Notes: generated by a model not told the origin, from the sequence alone. A stretch of 64,000 nucleotides of DNA from Vibrio tetraodonis (GCF_003350295.1 NZ_QLYY01000006.1:124001-188000); one strand, 5' to 3'. Shown: positions 10,129 to 20,123, counted from the first letter of the stretch. Program-made: numbers and translations.

Positions 10129-12063
10129 TCAAGACGATTTACGTACTCGCAAGTACCACTCTGATAACAAGCGGACCTGTTTCTCGGTATAACCTTTCTC
10201 CATCATACGAGCAACGAAGTCATCATGTTTCTTCTGATCCTCAGAAGAGGTTTTAGCGTTGAAGGAAATAACGGGTAGTAATTCCTCTGTGTTTGAGAAC
10301 ATCTTCTTCTCAATGACTGTACGTAGTTTCTCGTAGCTAGTCCACACTGGGTTTTGCCCGTTATTGCTTGCACGCGCTCTAAGTACAAAGTTAACAATCT
10401 CGTTGCGGAAATCTTTAGGATTACTGATCCCTGCGGTTTTTTCGATTTTTTCTAACTCGTTATTAAGAGCGGAACGGTCAAACAGTTGTCCGGTTTCGGG
10501 GTCGCGATACTCTTGATCTTGAATCCAGAAATCTGCATAGGTGACATATCTGTCGAAGATATTCTGCCCATATTCTGAATAAGACTCCAAGTATGCGGTT
10601 TGAATTTCTTTACCAATAAACTCAACGTATCTCGGCACCAAATACCCTTTGAGAAACTCTAGGTACTTCTCTGCGGTTTCTTGCGGGAATTGCTCACGTT
10701 CAATTTGCTGCTCGATAACATAGAAAAGATGAACTGGATTAGCTGCAACTTCAGTTTGGTCGAAGTTAAACACGCGAGAAAGAATCTTGAACGCAAAGCG
10801 CGTTGATAATCCAGACATTCCTTCGTCCACACCAGCGAAGTCTCGATACTCTTGATAGCTTTTTGCTTTTGGATCCGTATCTTTCAATGTTTCTCCATCG
10901 TAAACGCGCATTTTGGAGAAAATTGAAGAGTTCTCTGGATCTTTGAGTCTCGAAAGAATGCTAAATTGAGACAGCAACTCTAGTGTACTTGGAGAGCATG
11001 GGGCCTTCGAGAGTTCTGAGTGGTCGAGCAGTTTCTGGTAGATTTTGATTTCTTCAGAAACTCGAAGACAATAGGGGACTTTGACAATGTATACGCGGTC
11101 CAAGAAAGCTTCGTTGTTCTTATTGTTGCGGAAGGTTTGCCACTCAGATTCATTGGAGTGCGCAAGTATCATACCGTCGAACGGAAGTGCTGATAAGCCT
11201 TCAGTACCGTTGTAGTTACCTTCTTGTGTCGCAGTAAGTAGAGGATGGAGCACTTTGATTGGTGCCTTGAACATTTCCACAAACTCCATCAGCCCTTGGT
11301 TTGCTCGACAGAGTGCGCCCGAATAGCTGTAAGCATCTGGATCATCTTGCGAGTAGTGCTCTAGCTGACGAATATCGACTTTTCCGACCAGCGAGGAAAT
11401 GTCTTGATTATTTTCATCTCCAGGTTCGGTTTTGGCAATTGCGACTTGATCCAAGATAGATGGCCGTACCTTGACCACTTTAAATTTGGTGATGTCACCG
11501 CCAAACTCATGAAGTCTTTTCGCTGCCCATGGCGACATAATGGAGCGAAGATAGCGTTTCTCAATATCGTACTCGCGCTTAAGTAGATCACCATCTTCTG
11601 TCACATCAAAGAGGCAGAATGGATGATCATTAACAGGGCTTCGCTCCCCATTTGCTGATAGGACATAAATTGGAACCTGCTGCATGAGTGCTTTTAGCTT
11701 TTCTGCTAGTGATGATTTACCACCACCCACAGGTCCAAGTAGATAAATAATCTGCTTACGTTCTTCAAGACCTTGAGCCGCATGTTTTAGGTAAGAAACA
11801 ATTTGCTCTATTGCTTCTTCCATACCATAAAAGTCTTTAAACGTTTCATACCGAGATATTACTCGGTTAGAGAAAATTCTGCTTAGGCAAGGGTCTTGCG
11901 CAGTATCAATTAATTCTGGTTCCCCAATAGCCATCAGTAGGCGCTCCGCTGCGTTCGCGTAAGCACTTTTATCATCTTTACAAAGCGCCAAGAAATCTTG
12001 CAAGGACAACTCTTCATCCTTGGCTGCTTCATAGCGTGATTGGTAATGGTCGAAAATACTCAT
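10129..12063 (-). CDS. yeaG: PrkA/YeaG serine protein kinase
   Basis: AAA+-like serine protein kinase of the PrkA family, induced by starvation and acid in enterics, acting with YeaH. I start it at the ATG at 12063 (644 aa, identical in length to E. coli YeaG), because MSIFDHYQSRYE is the family N-terminus and AGGGGAAG lies about 6 bases upstream; the frame is open 13 codons further. Walker A is LGPVGGGKSS (109-118), with the AAA-like region to about residue 380 and the kinase domain C-terminal. First gene of the operon with yeaH and ycgB, with a 437-bp gene-free region upstream. Confidence 0.96.
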   Translation of the reverse strand: MSIFDHYQSRYEAAKDEELSLQDFLALCKDDKSAYANAAERLLMAIGEPELIDTAQDPCLSRIFSNRVISRYETFKDFYGMEEAIEQIVSYLKHAAQGLEERKQIIYLLGPVGGGKSSLAEKLKALMQQVPIYVLSANGERSPVNDHPFCLFDVTEDGDLLKREYDIEKRYLRSIMSPWAAKRLHEFGGDITKFKVVKVRPSILDQVAIAKTEPGDENNQDISSLVGKVDIRQLEHYSQDDPDAYSYSGALCRANQGLMEFVEMFKAPIKVLHPLLTATQEGNYNGTEGLSALPFDGMILAHSNESEWQTFRNNKNNEAFLDRVYIVKVPYCLRVSEEIKIYQKLLDHSELSKAPCSPSTLELLSQFSILSRLKDPENSSIFSKMRVYDGETLKDTDPKAKSYQEYRDFAGVDEGMSGLSTRFAFKILSRVFNFDQTEVAANPVHLFYVIEQQIEREQFPQETAEKYLEFLKGYLVPRYVEFIGKEIQTAYLESYSEYGQNIFDRYVTYADFWIQDQEYRDPETGQLFDRSALNNELEKIEKTAGISNPKDFRNEIVNFVLRARASNNGQNPVWTSYEKLRTVIEKKMFSNTEELLPVISFNAKTSSEDQKKHDDFVARMMEKGYTEKQVRLLSEWYLRVRKSS

Positions 12064-12500
12064 AATGACTTCCCCTCTGAACCTGCCTTTACAGACAATC
12101 AACCCGCATAGAAAAAAACAAATCCCTTCATAGTAAAGAGTAGTTGGTTTTTAGAATTTTGCTTAAAAAATATATATTTATTTGCAAATTGTGATGTTTG
12201 ACCACTTGCTTCAAGTAAGGTCATTGAGACGTAATAAACTTCGTCTTGTGGTAATGAACTGATTGATGGATTTGTTAGTTTTTGAAATTGTTCGAAAGTG
12301 GGCTTGTTGAGGTGGAGTGCTGCCGAGCGGCAGCGCTCTGTGATTCATGCATTTATTATTCGTGTAATTTCATTATCACACAAGTGATACTGGCGTGGAC
12401 ATGTACGTCAAACATCCAACATTCGATCAGGTAATGATATAAATATGATCTCAACACATGTTTTCTATGAAAAAGTAGAGAATTTATGGCGTCCTACAGG
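12064..12500. other. Gene-free region upstream of yeaG
   Basis: The 437 bp between the yeaG start and the end of the next leftward gene hold no convincing ORF. They must carry the yeaG promoter. A GC-rich stem-loop stands out at 12315-12338: a 10-bp stem with one G-U pair and the loop GAGC. On the leftward strand it is not followed by a T-run, so it may be a leader structure or a factor-dependent end for the upstream gene. An AT-rich block lies at 12160-12185. I cannot assign a sigma factor from sequence alone. Confidence 0.5.
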
Positions 12501-13166
12501 CTACTTATCTCGGTAATGATTGTAAATATAATCTCGGTCGGAAAAGACACGCAGCCACTCTGGCTTAAAGACAACTAAAATGGCAACCGCCATACCATTT
12601 AGTAGCCCTTCAGGAAATGCAAGTAAAGGCATAAATATTATGTAGTTATCTGATATGGTCGTCCAGTCGTAAGCGCCAAGAGATAGCAGATAAACTGCAT
12701 TCGTTAACAGATGCATGCTGCCAGTGAAAGCGCCGTTAAAGAAGCCTGCTACAAAAATAAACACAAAAATATTTCTTGGTAGATATGAGTAGCTCAGCAA
12801 GAAAACGCTGTGACTGATTAATATGGGTATAAAGCCTGATAAAACAATGTAGCTGGGTAACTGATAAGGATCAATTTGACCGAAAAAACAAAGTGATATT
12901 GAAATTACAATGGTTAGACCACAAGCACTTTGCCAGCCATACATAAGGGTTAAAGTTGTGAGCGCTAAAAAATGAATGGTTAGGTTATCTTTTACACTGG
13001 CTTGAAGTGACCATAAGAGGCCCAATAAAATGATGGCGCCACATGTAACATGCTGAAAACTCATTTCAAGGCGCAGCTTAGGCATTAAGTTTAATGTAAT
13101 ATCCTTCCACACCCACTTAATAGAGAGCAGAATAATGGTTAGGAAACATAGTTCTGATAGTTGCAA
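12501..13166 (-). CDS. CbiM-like integral membrane protein (ECF-permease-like)
   Basis: A 221-aa polytopic membrane protein with about six hydrophobic segments. The motif GFFNGAFTGSMHLL and the ending MPLLAFPEGLLNGMAVAILVVFKPEWL resemble the family of predicted membrane proteins related to CbiM/energy-coupling-factor permeases (COG3235-like). The N-terminal metal-binding segment of true CbiM (MHIPDG) is absent, so cobalt or nickel transport is not shown. No ABC ATPase or other ECF component is adjacent. It lies 67 bp after pflA on the same strand and could be co-transcribed with it. Family placement is from memory of the C-terminal motif and is moderately secure. Confidence 0.6.
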   Translation of the reverse strand: MQLSELCFLTIILLSIKWVWKDITLNLMPKLRLEMSFQHVTCGAIILLGLLWSLQASVKDNLTIHFLALTTLTLMYGWQSACGLTIVISISLCFFGQIDPYQLPSYIVLSGFIPILISHSVFLLSYSYLPRNIFVFIFVAGFFNGAFTGSMHLLTNAVYLLSLGAYDWTTISDNYIIFMPLLAFPEGLLNGMAVAILVVFKPEWLRVFSDRDYIYNHYRDK

Positions 13167-13233
13167 AGCAATTCACTCAAAATACCAGTCCAGATAGTCC
13201 TGGCATTGTTGATGAAATAACGATCTTTTGGAA

Positions 13234-13974
13234 TCAGTATTTTACGTTAGAGTGATATTGTTCAATAACTGATACCACATTATCCATGGTTTGCTTGGAT
13301 GGTGGCTCAACACCCTCAAGGGGGTATTCTAAGCCTAGAGCCTCCCATTTGTGGGCACCTAACTTGTGATAGGGCAGTAGTTCCACTTTTTCTACGTTGT
13401 CCATATCTTTGATGAATTGTCCCAAAAGGTGGGCATCCTCTGCGCTGTCGGTGTAGCCTGGTACGACTACATATCGTATCCATGTCTTTTGCCCAATCTT
13501 TTGTAGATACCGAGCGAAATCTAACGTACGTTTATTTGAGACACCAATAAAATCATGATGCACCTCGTCATTGATATGCTTTAGGTCTAGCATGACGAGA
13601 TCCGTTGCTTGTAGCACTTCATCTATAACTTGGCTGTGCTTACGAATATAGCCGTTTGTATCTAGGCAAGTGTGAATACCCTCAGCTTTAGCAGCACGAA
13701 AAAAATCCCGCACAAATTCTGGCTGTAGCATGGCTTCTCCACCAGAGCAGGTGACACCACCACCCGATGCATTCATAAAATGGCGATAACTCTTTGCTTC
13801 GTTGATGATTTCTTCAACGGTTATTTCTTTACCAATGTGGGTATCCCAAGTATCTCTATTGTGACAATACATGCATCGCATTAAGCACCCTTGCATAAAC
13901 ACGATAAAGCGAATTCCGGGTCCATCAACAGTTCCACAAGATTCGAAAGAATGGATACGACCAATCGTTGACAT
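13234..13974 (-). CDS. pflA: PflA, pyruvate formate-lyase activating enzyme
   Basis: Radical SAM enzyme that installs the glycyl radical on PflB under anaerobiosis. 246 aa, usual length. The 4Fe-4S cluster cysteines are C30, C34 and C37 (CLMRCMYC); [17 protein letters not shown] is the SAM-binding region, and [16 protein letters not shown] is a family block. Its substrate PflB is encoded 1.4 kb upstream on the same strand, separated by lpxR and a chemoreceptor remnant, so it is probably transcribed separately. Confidence 0.97.
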   Translation of the reverse strand: MSTIGRIHSFESCGTVDGPGIRFIVFMQGCLMRCMYCHNRDTWDTHIGKEITVEEIINEAKSYRHFMNASGGGVTCSGGEAMLQPEFVRDFFRAAKAEGIHTCLDTNGYIRKHSQVIDEVLQATDLVMLDLKHINDEVHHDFIGVSNKRTLDFARYLQKIGQKTWIRYVVVPGYTDSAEDAHLLGQFIKDMDNVEKVELLPYHKLGAHKWEALGLEYPLEGVEPPSKQTMDNVVSVIEQYHSNVKY

Positions 13975-14042
13975 AGACTCTTCTCTGGCGATTTATTTTT
14001 CGTTATTTTATTACAAAAAGTAGGGGCAATATAGGTTTTATT

Positions 14043-14216
14043 ACGCTAGCGGTGTTTACTTCTTCTCGACTGACTGATACGAGTGAGCAGTACCATCAGC
14101 TCTCTAGTGCGATGAAAGAGTTGGAAAAAAACAATGAGCAGTTACGTTCTGTTAGCCAAGTCGTTGAGGAGAGAGCCGGCAGCCTAAATAGTGACTGCCA
14201 GAGATTTACAATTTAG
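14043..14216 (+). pseudogene. C-terminal remnant of a methyl-accepting chemotaxis protein
   Basis: A reading frame on the + strand reads TLAVFTSSRLTDTSEQYHQL... then ...ELEKNNEQLRSVSQ and ends in CQRFTI followed by TAG. A coiled-coil-like heptad pattern and a final short aromatic-basic tail (compare ...VSRFKI) are typical of the last 50 residues of chemoreceptors. There is no start codon with a ribosome site and no signalling domain upstream: the frame runs back into the pflA promoter region. I read it as the 3' scar of a deleted chemoreceptor gene. From memory V. cholerae carries a chemoreceptor gene (VC1868) between its pfl genes, which fits. Its stop overlaps the lpxR stop. Confidence 0.5.
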
Positions 14217-15232
14217 AAAAAAGCATACAGTGATAAGCTGCCCGAGCGGTAGACAGATTTATCTGCTTCTTCATAATCTGGTGTTTTTACAGTGGCAGTG
14301 GCAGTGGCGCCAAAATGGTCGTTATACCATGCTATCCCAGCAACAGCCGTCGCTTGGTTCTCCTTTAGTGTGACATCATAAATATTAGCGTTATGTCCAT
14401 TTAGGTTTGCATAGGTATCTACACCGGGACGAGAACCTTCAATAGTGACATCATTAAATCTGTACCTTGCTTCAATACCACCATACACGAACCATCCTGA
14501 CTTTGAAGCGCCGAGCATGCTAGCTCGGAACGGATTTTCATTATCTATGTTTGCTGCTCCCATGCTGCCAGCGAGATCTGCTCCCCAGCGAAACATCAAC
14601 CCCGTTGATATATCACTACGAAAGTTGCCCAAATTGACCTCTGAAACACTAGATACTTCCCAGTCTGTATTAGCTATTGCGTTATCTCGCCATAGGTTAA
14701 TATGAGTCAAATACCCTACACTGCCGACGTATCCCTCATCAACCTGATAAACCCATCCTCTGGGCTCATCCGATCCTACAATGCCATGAACAATGTCTTG
14801 AGACTCTTCCGCTAATGAATCTTCCCCCGTAGCTCCTATGGTGAGATTAAATCTTTGGGCTTGCTGCGGATGTAAGCTGATGTAGTTAAACTCGCCGTGA
14901 AAGTATCCGGCATAAGGCCGGTCATTGATTTGTGGGGTTGTGGCCTCTATATCTGACGGCGTATACATCTTGTGGCCAATAAGAAATTCTAATTTATCTA
15001 ATGATGTACCACCCCAGTATGACAGGCTAAGAGGGCTGAAAATAGCATAAGGCGTAATCGCCCCTGTGGAATAGGTCAGAAATAGCCCGCTAGTGTAATC
15101 TTTGTCCACACCGAAAATACCATCATTATCGATAGTAAATGCCAACGTAGATTTTTCCGATGCAAGGCAGAGAGATGAAATCAGCAGGAGAGGGGTAAAA
15201 AGAATGCTTTTGATTTTCATTGGCTTGCTCAT
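14213..15232 (-). CDS. lpxR: LpxR-type lipid A 3'-O-deacylase (DUF2219)
   Basis: Outer-membrane beta-barrel of the LpxR family, which removes the 3'-acyloxyacyl chain from lipid A. A signal peptide (about 1-24, LLLISSLCLASE) precedes the barrel. Family landmarks are visible: FTIDNDGIFGVDKDYTSGLF, with the Asn-Asp pair (36-37) and the DYTSG motif (45-49), and NDRPYAGYFHG, the hallmark of DUF2219; the protein ends in an aromatic residue as barrel proteins do. 339 aa is near the usual length. A second ATG four codons in (15220) is possible. Function is inferred from family motifs only. Confidence 0.85.
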   Translation of the reverse strand: MSKPMKIKSILFTPLLLISSLCLASEKSTLAFTIDNDGIFGVDKDYTSGLFLTYSTGAITPYAIFSPLSLSYWGGTSLDKLEFLIGHKMYTPSDIEATTPQINDRPYAGYFHGEFNYISLHPQQAQRFNLTIGATGEDSLAEESQDIVHGIVGSDEPRGWVYQVDEGYVGSVGYLTHINLWRDNAIANTDWEVSSVSEVNLGNFRSDISTGLMFRWGADLAGSMGAANIDNENPFRASMLGASKSGWFVYGGIEARYRFNDVTIEGSRPGVDTYANLNGHNANIYDVTLKENQATAVAGIAWYNDHFGATATATVKTPDYEEADKSVYRSGSLSLYAFF

Positions 15233-15351
15233 AATTTAATAAGAGTCTTGATAGTACAGGATAGCCTGGATTAATCGATGATTGGCATAGACATTTGTGC
15301 AATGTGTCTCTTATTTGCTAAAGAGATCAAGGAAGTGGAGATAATTTGGTT

Positions 15352-15380
15352 GAGTAAAAAAGCCCCGAAATGGGGCTTTA
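15352..15380 (-). terminator. Terminator of pflB
   Basis: Read leftward, a 6-bp stem AGCCCC/GGGGCT (15361-15366 with 15372-15377) is followed by a run of T. It lies 25 bases after the pflB stop. Confidence 0.8.
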
Positions 15381-15401
15381 AGTCATAGGGTTAGCAAATG
15401 T

Positions 15402-17678
15402 TTACAAAGACTCGGTAAAGGTCCTTGCTATTACATCGTGCTGTTGCTCAGCCGTTAGAGAATTAAAACGAACGGCATAGCCTGATACGCGGATAGTCAG
15501 TTGCGGATATTTCTCTGGGTGTTTCACCGCATCTTCAAGAGTGTCTCTGTTCAAAACATTAACATTGAGATGCTGACCGCCCTCAATCCCTGCTTCATGG
15601 TGGAAATATCCATCCATAAGACCGGCCAAGTTTGCTCTTTGTGACCTCTCTTCTTTACCCAAAGCATTGGGTACGATTGAGAAAGTATATGAAATGCCAT
15701 CTTTTGCATGAGCAAAAGGCAGTTTTCCTACTGACGTTAGCGAAGCGACAGCGCCTTTTTCATCTCTACCGTGCATTGGGTTAGCACCGGGCGCAAAGGG
15801 TGCACCAGCACGTCGTCCGTCGGGTGTATTGCCAGTCTTTTTACCGTATACGACATTAGAGGTAATCGTTAGGATAGATTGAGTTGGAATAGCATTGCGG
15901 TATGTTTTTAGTGAGCGAATTTTGTTCATAAACACTTCGACTAATTCACAGGCAATGTCATCCACGCGCGCATCATTGTTACCAAATTTTGGATAGTCAC
16001 CCTCGATTTCAAAGTCAATGGCAATGCCGTCTTCGTCTCGAACGGGTTCTACTTTGGCATATTTGATAGCAGATAATGAGTCCGCCGCCACGGATAACCC
16101 TGCGATACCACAAGCCATAGTACGACGAACATCTCTGTCGTGGAGGGCCATGAGAGCTGCTTCGTAGCTGTACTTATCATGCATGAAATGAATGCTATTT
16201 AGCGCTGTCACGTATTGCTTAGCGAGCCAGTCCATAAACAGGTCTAGTTTTTCCCAAATACTGTCAAAGTTAAGGACTTCGTCTGTAACCTTAGGCATCT
16301 CTGGACCAACTTGGACCTTAAGCTTTTCATCGACACCGCCATTGATCACATAAAGTAGTGTCTTTGCAAGGTTAGCGCGAGCACCAAAGAATTGCATGTG
16401 TTTACCAATCACCATAGGTGACACGCAACATGCAATAGCATAGTCGTCTGACTCAAAGTCCGGGCGCATCAGGTCATCGTTCTCGTACTGAATAGAAGAC
16501 GTATCGATCGAAACCTTGGCACAGAATCGTTTAAATCCATCAGGTAATTGCTCAGACCAAAGTACGGTAATATTTGGCTCAGGTGATGGACCCATAGTGT
16601 ATAAACTATTGAGGAAACGGAAGTTAGTTCGGGTTACCAGTGTGCGACCATCTAGCCCCATACCGCCCATAGACTCTGTTGCCCAGATAGGATCGCCAGA
16701 GAAAAGATCATCATATTCAGGCGTACGAAGGAAACGCACCATGCGTAACTTCATGACAAAGTGATCAATCATTTCCTGAGCTTTGATTTCATCAATCTTG
16801 CCCGCAGCAATATCACGTTCAATGTAGATATCTAGGAAGGTAGAAGTTCGACCTAGGGACATAGCCGCACCGTTTTGTGATTTAACCGCAGCTAAGTACC
16901 CAAAGTAAGTCCATTGAATCGCTTCTTGCGCTGTTTCTGCCGGACGAGAGATATCAAAGCCATAAGACTCTGCCATTTTCTTCATTTGGCCAAGGGCACG
17001 ATGCTGCTCAGCGATTTCTTCGCGAAGTTGCATCGTCATTTGTAAATCATCACCGTTTTCGAAACGTTTTTGCAGCGAAGCAAACTGGGCCAACTTATCT
17101 TTCATTAGGTAGTCTATACCGTAAAGTGCGACGCGGCGATAGTCACCGATAATGCGTCCACGACCATAAGCATCAGGAAGACCAGTAAGCACGCCGGATT
17201 TTCGACATTTTAAAATGTCAGGAGTATAGATATCGAAAACACCTTCATTATGTGTCTTACGGTATTCAGTAAATATCTTTTTAACTTGAGGATCGAGTTC
17301 GCGATCGTAGGCTTTACACGAGCCTTCTACCATGCGAATACCACCGTTAGGAATGATGGCGCGTTTTAGCGGGGCTTCAGTTTGTAGGCCAACAATGGTT
17401 TCTAAGTCTTTGTTGATGTAGCCAGCTTGATGTGAAGTTATGGTTGAAATGACGGACGTATCAAAGTCAACTGGAGCATGGGTTGCATTTTCCTGCTTAA
17501 TTCCTTCCATGACTTTGGACCACAAAGCATTTGTTGCTTCAGTCCCTTCTGATACTAGAAAAGATTCGTCGCCCTCATAAGGGGTATAGTTCTTTTGAAT
17601 GAAATTACGAACATTGACTTCATTTTGCCAATCACCTTCAGCAAAACCTTCCCAAGCTTTAGCAAATTGCTCTGCCAT
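15402..17678 (-). CDS. pflB: PflB, pyruvate formate-lyase
   Basis: Formate C-acetyltransferase: pyruvate + CoA to acetyl-CoA + formate, the main anaerobic pyruvate route. 758 aa. The adjacent catalytic cysteines are C417-C418 (IACCVSPM) and the radical glycine is G733 in [10 protein letters not shown] near the C-terminus, both intact, so the enzyme should be activatable by PflA (13234-13974). No focA formate channel is adjacent as in enterics; a DUF3360 permease lies upstream on the same strand, separated by that gene's own terminator. The 283-bp upstream region should carry its promoter. Confidence 0.98.
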   Translation of the reverse strand: MAEQFAKAWEGFAEGDWQNEVNVRNFIQKNYTPYEGDESFLVSEGTEATNALWSKVMEGIKQENATHAPVDFDTSVISTITSHQAGYINKDLETIVGLQTEAPLKRAIIPNGGIRMVEGSCKAYDRELDPQVKKIFTEYRKTHNEGVFDIYTPDILKCRKSGVLTGLPDAYGRGRIIGDYRRVALYGIDYLMKDKLAQFASLQKRFENGDDLQMTMQLREEIAEQHRALGQMKKMAESYGFDISRPAETAQEAIQWTYFGYLAAVKSQNGAAMSLGRTSTFLDIYIERDIAAGKIDEIKAQEMIDHFVMKLRMVRFLRTPEYDDLFSGDPIWATESMGGMGLDGRTLVTRTNFRFLNSLYTMGPSPEPNITVLWSEQLPDGFKRFCAKVSIDTSSIQYENDDLMRPDFESDDYAIACCVSPMVIGKHMQFFGARANLAKTLLYVINGGVDEKLKVQVGPEMPKVTDEVLNFDSIWEKLDLFMDWLAKQYVTALNSIHFMHDKYSYEAALMALHDRDVRRTMACGIAGLSVAADSLSAIKYAKVEPVRDEDGIAIDFEIEGDYPKFGNNDARVDDIACELVEVFMNKIRSLKTYRNAIPTQSILTITSNVVYGKKTGNTPDGRRAGAPFAPGANPMHGRDEKGAVASLTSVGKLPFAHAKDGISYTFSIVPNALGKEERSQRANLAGLMDGYFHHEAGIEGGQHLNVNVLNRDTLEDAVKHPEKYPQLTIRVSGYAVRFNSLTAEQQHDVIARTFTESL

Positions 17679-17925
17679 GACATACCTACCTTATTAATGT
17701 AAACGAGCACTTTCTGGTAGTTGAGCTAACCAGAGTTCTAACACAAGAACGGCACTCTATTTTTGAATAACAATATGTATAGTGGGCTAAAGTTTTCTAG
17801 ATCTAGTGTCACCATAGATATTGCTACTCGTGAATGATATTTGTCTTCGAGGTCTACAATAATTTAAAAAAAAACTGCAAACCTTAAACTAAATCAATAA
17901 ATGATAAACTTTTTACACAAAAATA

Positions 17926-17947
17926 AGGGCAACAATAGTGTTGCCCT
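17926..17947 (-). terminator. Terminator of the DUF3360 gene
   Basis: A 9-bp stem AGGGCAACA/TGTTGCCCT type (17926-17934 with 17939-17947, 4-base loop); read leftward it is followed by TTATTTTTG. It lies 15 bases after the DUF3360 stop and separates that gene from pflB. Confidence 0.8.
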
Positions 17948-17961
17948 CAGAAGGTAGTGTG

Positions 17962-19509
17962 TTAAAGCCAAGCTTGAATACCGTATTGGCCTTCAAGCAT
18001 GCCTACTGAGAGCATGGCGGCTAAGCAGATAACCAATACGCCGACTGGAATAATGATTTTATCTACAAAGGATAGGCGCTTTGCCCGCTCTTTATCGCCA
18101 ATTAGGCCATTATTATCTAGGAGCATGGTCAGTGCCCAAGCCAAAACAGGGTTGACAATCGCAGAGCCAAATATACAAATCCCTGCAGCTTGTGAGTCTT
18201 TGCAGTCTTTGACCATCTGCATGCCTGCCTCTAAAAGTGGAAGAGATACACCCACCAATAGAGCGACGCGCATAACAGGTGGCCATACTGCAATATCCAT
18301 TGGAACCCCTAAAATAGCGATAAGCATTACAAGCAGCCCCAGAAGAATTGAGCCAGCAGGGATTGGGCGTTTGGCAATTGCAGCAGGGATCATATAGGTA
18401 CCCCATGACGATGTAATGTTACCACCGCCTATTGCTGTGCCGACCATTTGACGAACCGAGCACATAGTCATAGTGTCATCAACATCCATGAGTACTTTTT
18501 CGGTTTTCTTAGGGTAATTTAATTCTTGGAAAATTCGATGACCAAGAAAATCTGGTGACCACATGGCGACAGCTAAAATTGCAAAAGGCAAAGATGCGAT
18601 AAAATGTTCGGCGTTTGGAAGGCCAAGCATCCATCCTTCTTCTGTATTGCCCCACCAATAAGCTGGGTTTAGGTTAGGCAGGCCCGGGTCAGTAACAAAC
18701 TCTATGTCAAAACCAGCCCCAAATGTTAGCGCAACGGCTAAGCCAGTAAAGGCGCAAACAGGTATCGCCAGCCATCGTTTGTTAAGTTTTGCTAATAACG
18801 CGTATAAAGAAATAGTAATGCCTAGCACCACTAATCCTACATAACCCATACCGCCAGCGGCAATAGATGGAGATTGAAGTCCCACCGCCCAACCTTGGAT
18901 GGCGTTAATCTGGCTCATGGTACCGGTTAGACCGAGAAAAATGAGTAAGCCACCCGCCGTACCCTCCGAAGTTAGGTTGACCAATTTAGAACCACCTTTG
19001 AAGCAACTGAGTAGTAGGCCAAATACACCAATTAAAATGGCTAAGGCGAGAGGGTGGGCACCGGCGAGTGCAATGGTTCCTATCAGTGGGATCATAGGGC
19101 CATGATTACCTGCCAAGTTTGCTTTGGGGTTTACTATTCCTGAAGCCAATATGCAGAATAAAAACGCTGGAATAAGCATCTCAACTCGTGAGACCTCGAT
19201 GGCAAAATCTTTGCCTAAGTTGACGTGGTCCCAAGCAGCGGTGAGTCCTTCAGCCCAAGACATCATTACCGCTGAATACATAGCGATAATACCCAGTGTT
19301 CCTGCCAGAGCGGGCACAAGGTCTTCAAGTTCAAACCTGAAATCTCGAAAGGGTAAGTTCAAGCTGAAACGTCGGGGTTTCATTATCTGTAGCTCATGGT
19401 CTAAGTAGCCTGAGCGACACCTAAACTGGGAGGCTGGACGGTGGAGATCACGATAGCTTTTGGCTTCGATATCTGAATCAGAATGCGATGTTTTGGCTGC
19501 GTCTGACAT
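17962..19509 (-). CDS. DUF3360 family membrane transporter-like protein
   Basis: A 515-aa protein with a charged cytoplasmic N-terminus (about 1-60) and 11-13 hydrophobic segments. I recognise it as DUF3360, a family found mainly in Vibrionaceae with a layout like NCS2/SulP-type permeases; blocks such as GNHGPMIPLIGTIALAGAHPLA and AIGGGNITSSWGTYMIPAAIA have the Gly/Pro-rich half-helix character of those carriers. The substrate is unknown. An FNR-like box lies about 190 bp upstream, and the pfl genes follow on the same strand, so a role in anaerobic metabolism (an organic acid or formate-like anion) is a reasonable but unproven guess. Confidence 0.75.
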   Translation of the reverse strand: MSDAAKTSHSDSDIEAKSYRDLHRPASQFRCRSGYLDHELQIMKPRRFSLNLPFRDFRFELEDLVPALAGTLGIIAMYSAVMMSWAEGLTAAWDHVNLGKDFAIEVSRVEMLIPAFLFCILASGIVNPKANLAGNHGPMIPLIGTIALAGAHPLALAILIGVFGLLLSCFKGGSKLVNLTSEGTAGGLLIFLGLTGTMSQINAIQGWAVGLQSPSIAAGGMGYVGLVVLGITISLYALLAKLNKRWLAIPVCAFTGLAVALTFGAGFDIEFVTDPGLPNLNPAYWWGNTEEGWMLGLPNAEHFIASLPFAILAVAMWSPDFLGHRIFQELNYPKKTEKVLMDVDDTMTMCSVRQMVGTAIGGGNITSSWGTYMIPAAIAKRPIPAGSILLGLLVMLIAILGVPMDIAVWPPVMRVALLVGVSLPLLEAGMQMVKDCKDSQAAGICIFGSAIVNPVLAWALTMLLDNNGLIGDKERAKRLSFVDKIIIPVGVLVICLAAMLSVGMLEGQYGIQAWL

Positions 19510-19694
19510 AGATTCCTCATATTTAGCATAGAGAGTGTTTGTAGTTAAGAAAGCAAATTGTGTAGATACACAGATGTGCTTAACTACTTTTCTGAGGCCA
19601 TAAATAGTAACGGGCCAACAGTTGAGAAAGACCTCTCTCTTATTGAGAGTTTTATCTTTTGTGTGAGTGTAAACCCCAATATTGGGGGGGTGAA

Positions 19695-19708
19695 TTGATT
19701 TAGATCAC
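19695..19708. promoter_or_regulatory. FNR-type binding site
   Basis: TTGATTTAGATCAC matches the FNR consensus TTGAT-N4-ATCAA at 9 of 10 defined positions. It lies about 190 bp upstream of the DUF3360 start. Assignment is by consensus match; regulation of this gene is inferred. Confidence 0.55.
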
Positions 19709-19948
19709 CTTATAAATAGATATGAAAGTTAACTACATATCAGATGATTTAGGGAATTGAGAATTGAAAAATGAAAGTGACTTTCAAACTGATGAGAGGC
19801 GTTCAGCAACCAATTGTGCAATTCGTCTATCTATTGATTAAATTGTTGAGATGGTTCCGGTTTTTTATAAAAATGTTAATTTCTTTTGGTGGTTAACGAT
19901 TCTTACGTTTTTGTTTTTATGCGAATAATGGATTTTATTTGCTTAATA

Positions 19949-19987
19949 TATGCATCAAAAAACATTTTGTTTGATTATAAATTCACT
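19949..19987. promoter_or_regulatory. Tandem ArgR (ARG) boxes upstream of artP
   Basis: The box at 19970-19987 reads TTTGATTATAAATTCACT and differs from the ARG-box consensus WNTGAATWWWWATTCANW at one position. A second, weaker box (19949-19966, about 12 of 16 defined positions) is separated by exactly 3 bp, the canonical hexamer-binding arrangement. They lie about 137 bp before the artP start. Confidence 0.65.
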
Positions 19988-20123
19988 TTTACATCGTTAA
20001 TGATTTGTTGCATGTTAAGCGGTGCGGTGCTAGTTTGTAGCGAGATAAGGCTTGAATTTAGCACTTTCAGTGCCAAGCTTCTTTGTTTGGATAAGCGATA
20101 ATAAAACAGGGAGTAATGAGCGC

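Larger units (their letters stand above)
19510..20123. other. Gene-free divergent regulatory region
   Basis: 614 bp between the leftward DUF3360 gene and rightward artP. It contains an FNR-like box (19695-19708), two tandem ArgR boxes (19949-19987), a run of seven G (19684-19690), and a weak hairpin CTCTC/GAGAG followed by T-rich sequence (19635-19660). A 71-codon frame at 19886-20101 lacks a ribosome site and overlaps the ArgR boxes; I regard it as chance. Confidence 0.6.

Noticed and set aside
19886..20101. 71-codon frame upstream of artP
   Set aside because: No ribosome site, no recognisable sequence, and it covers the ArgR boxes; it probably arises by chance in AT-rich DNA.
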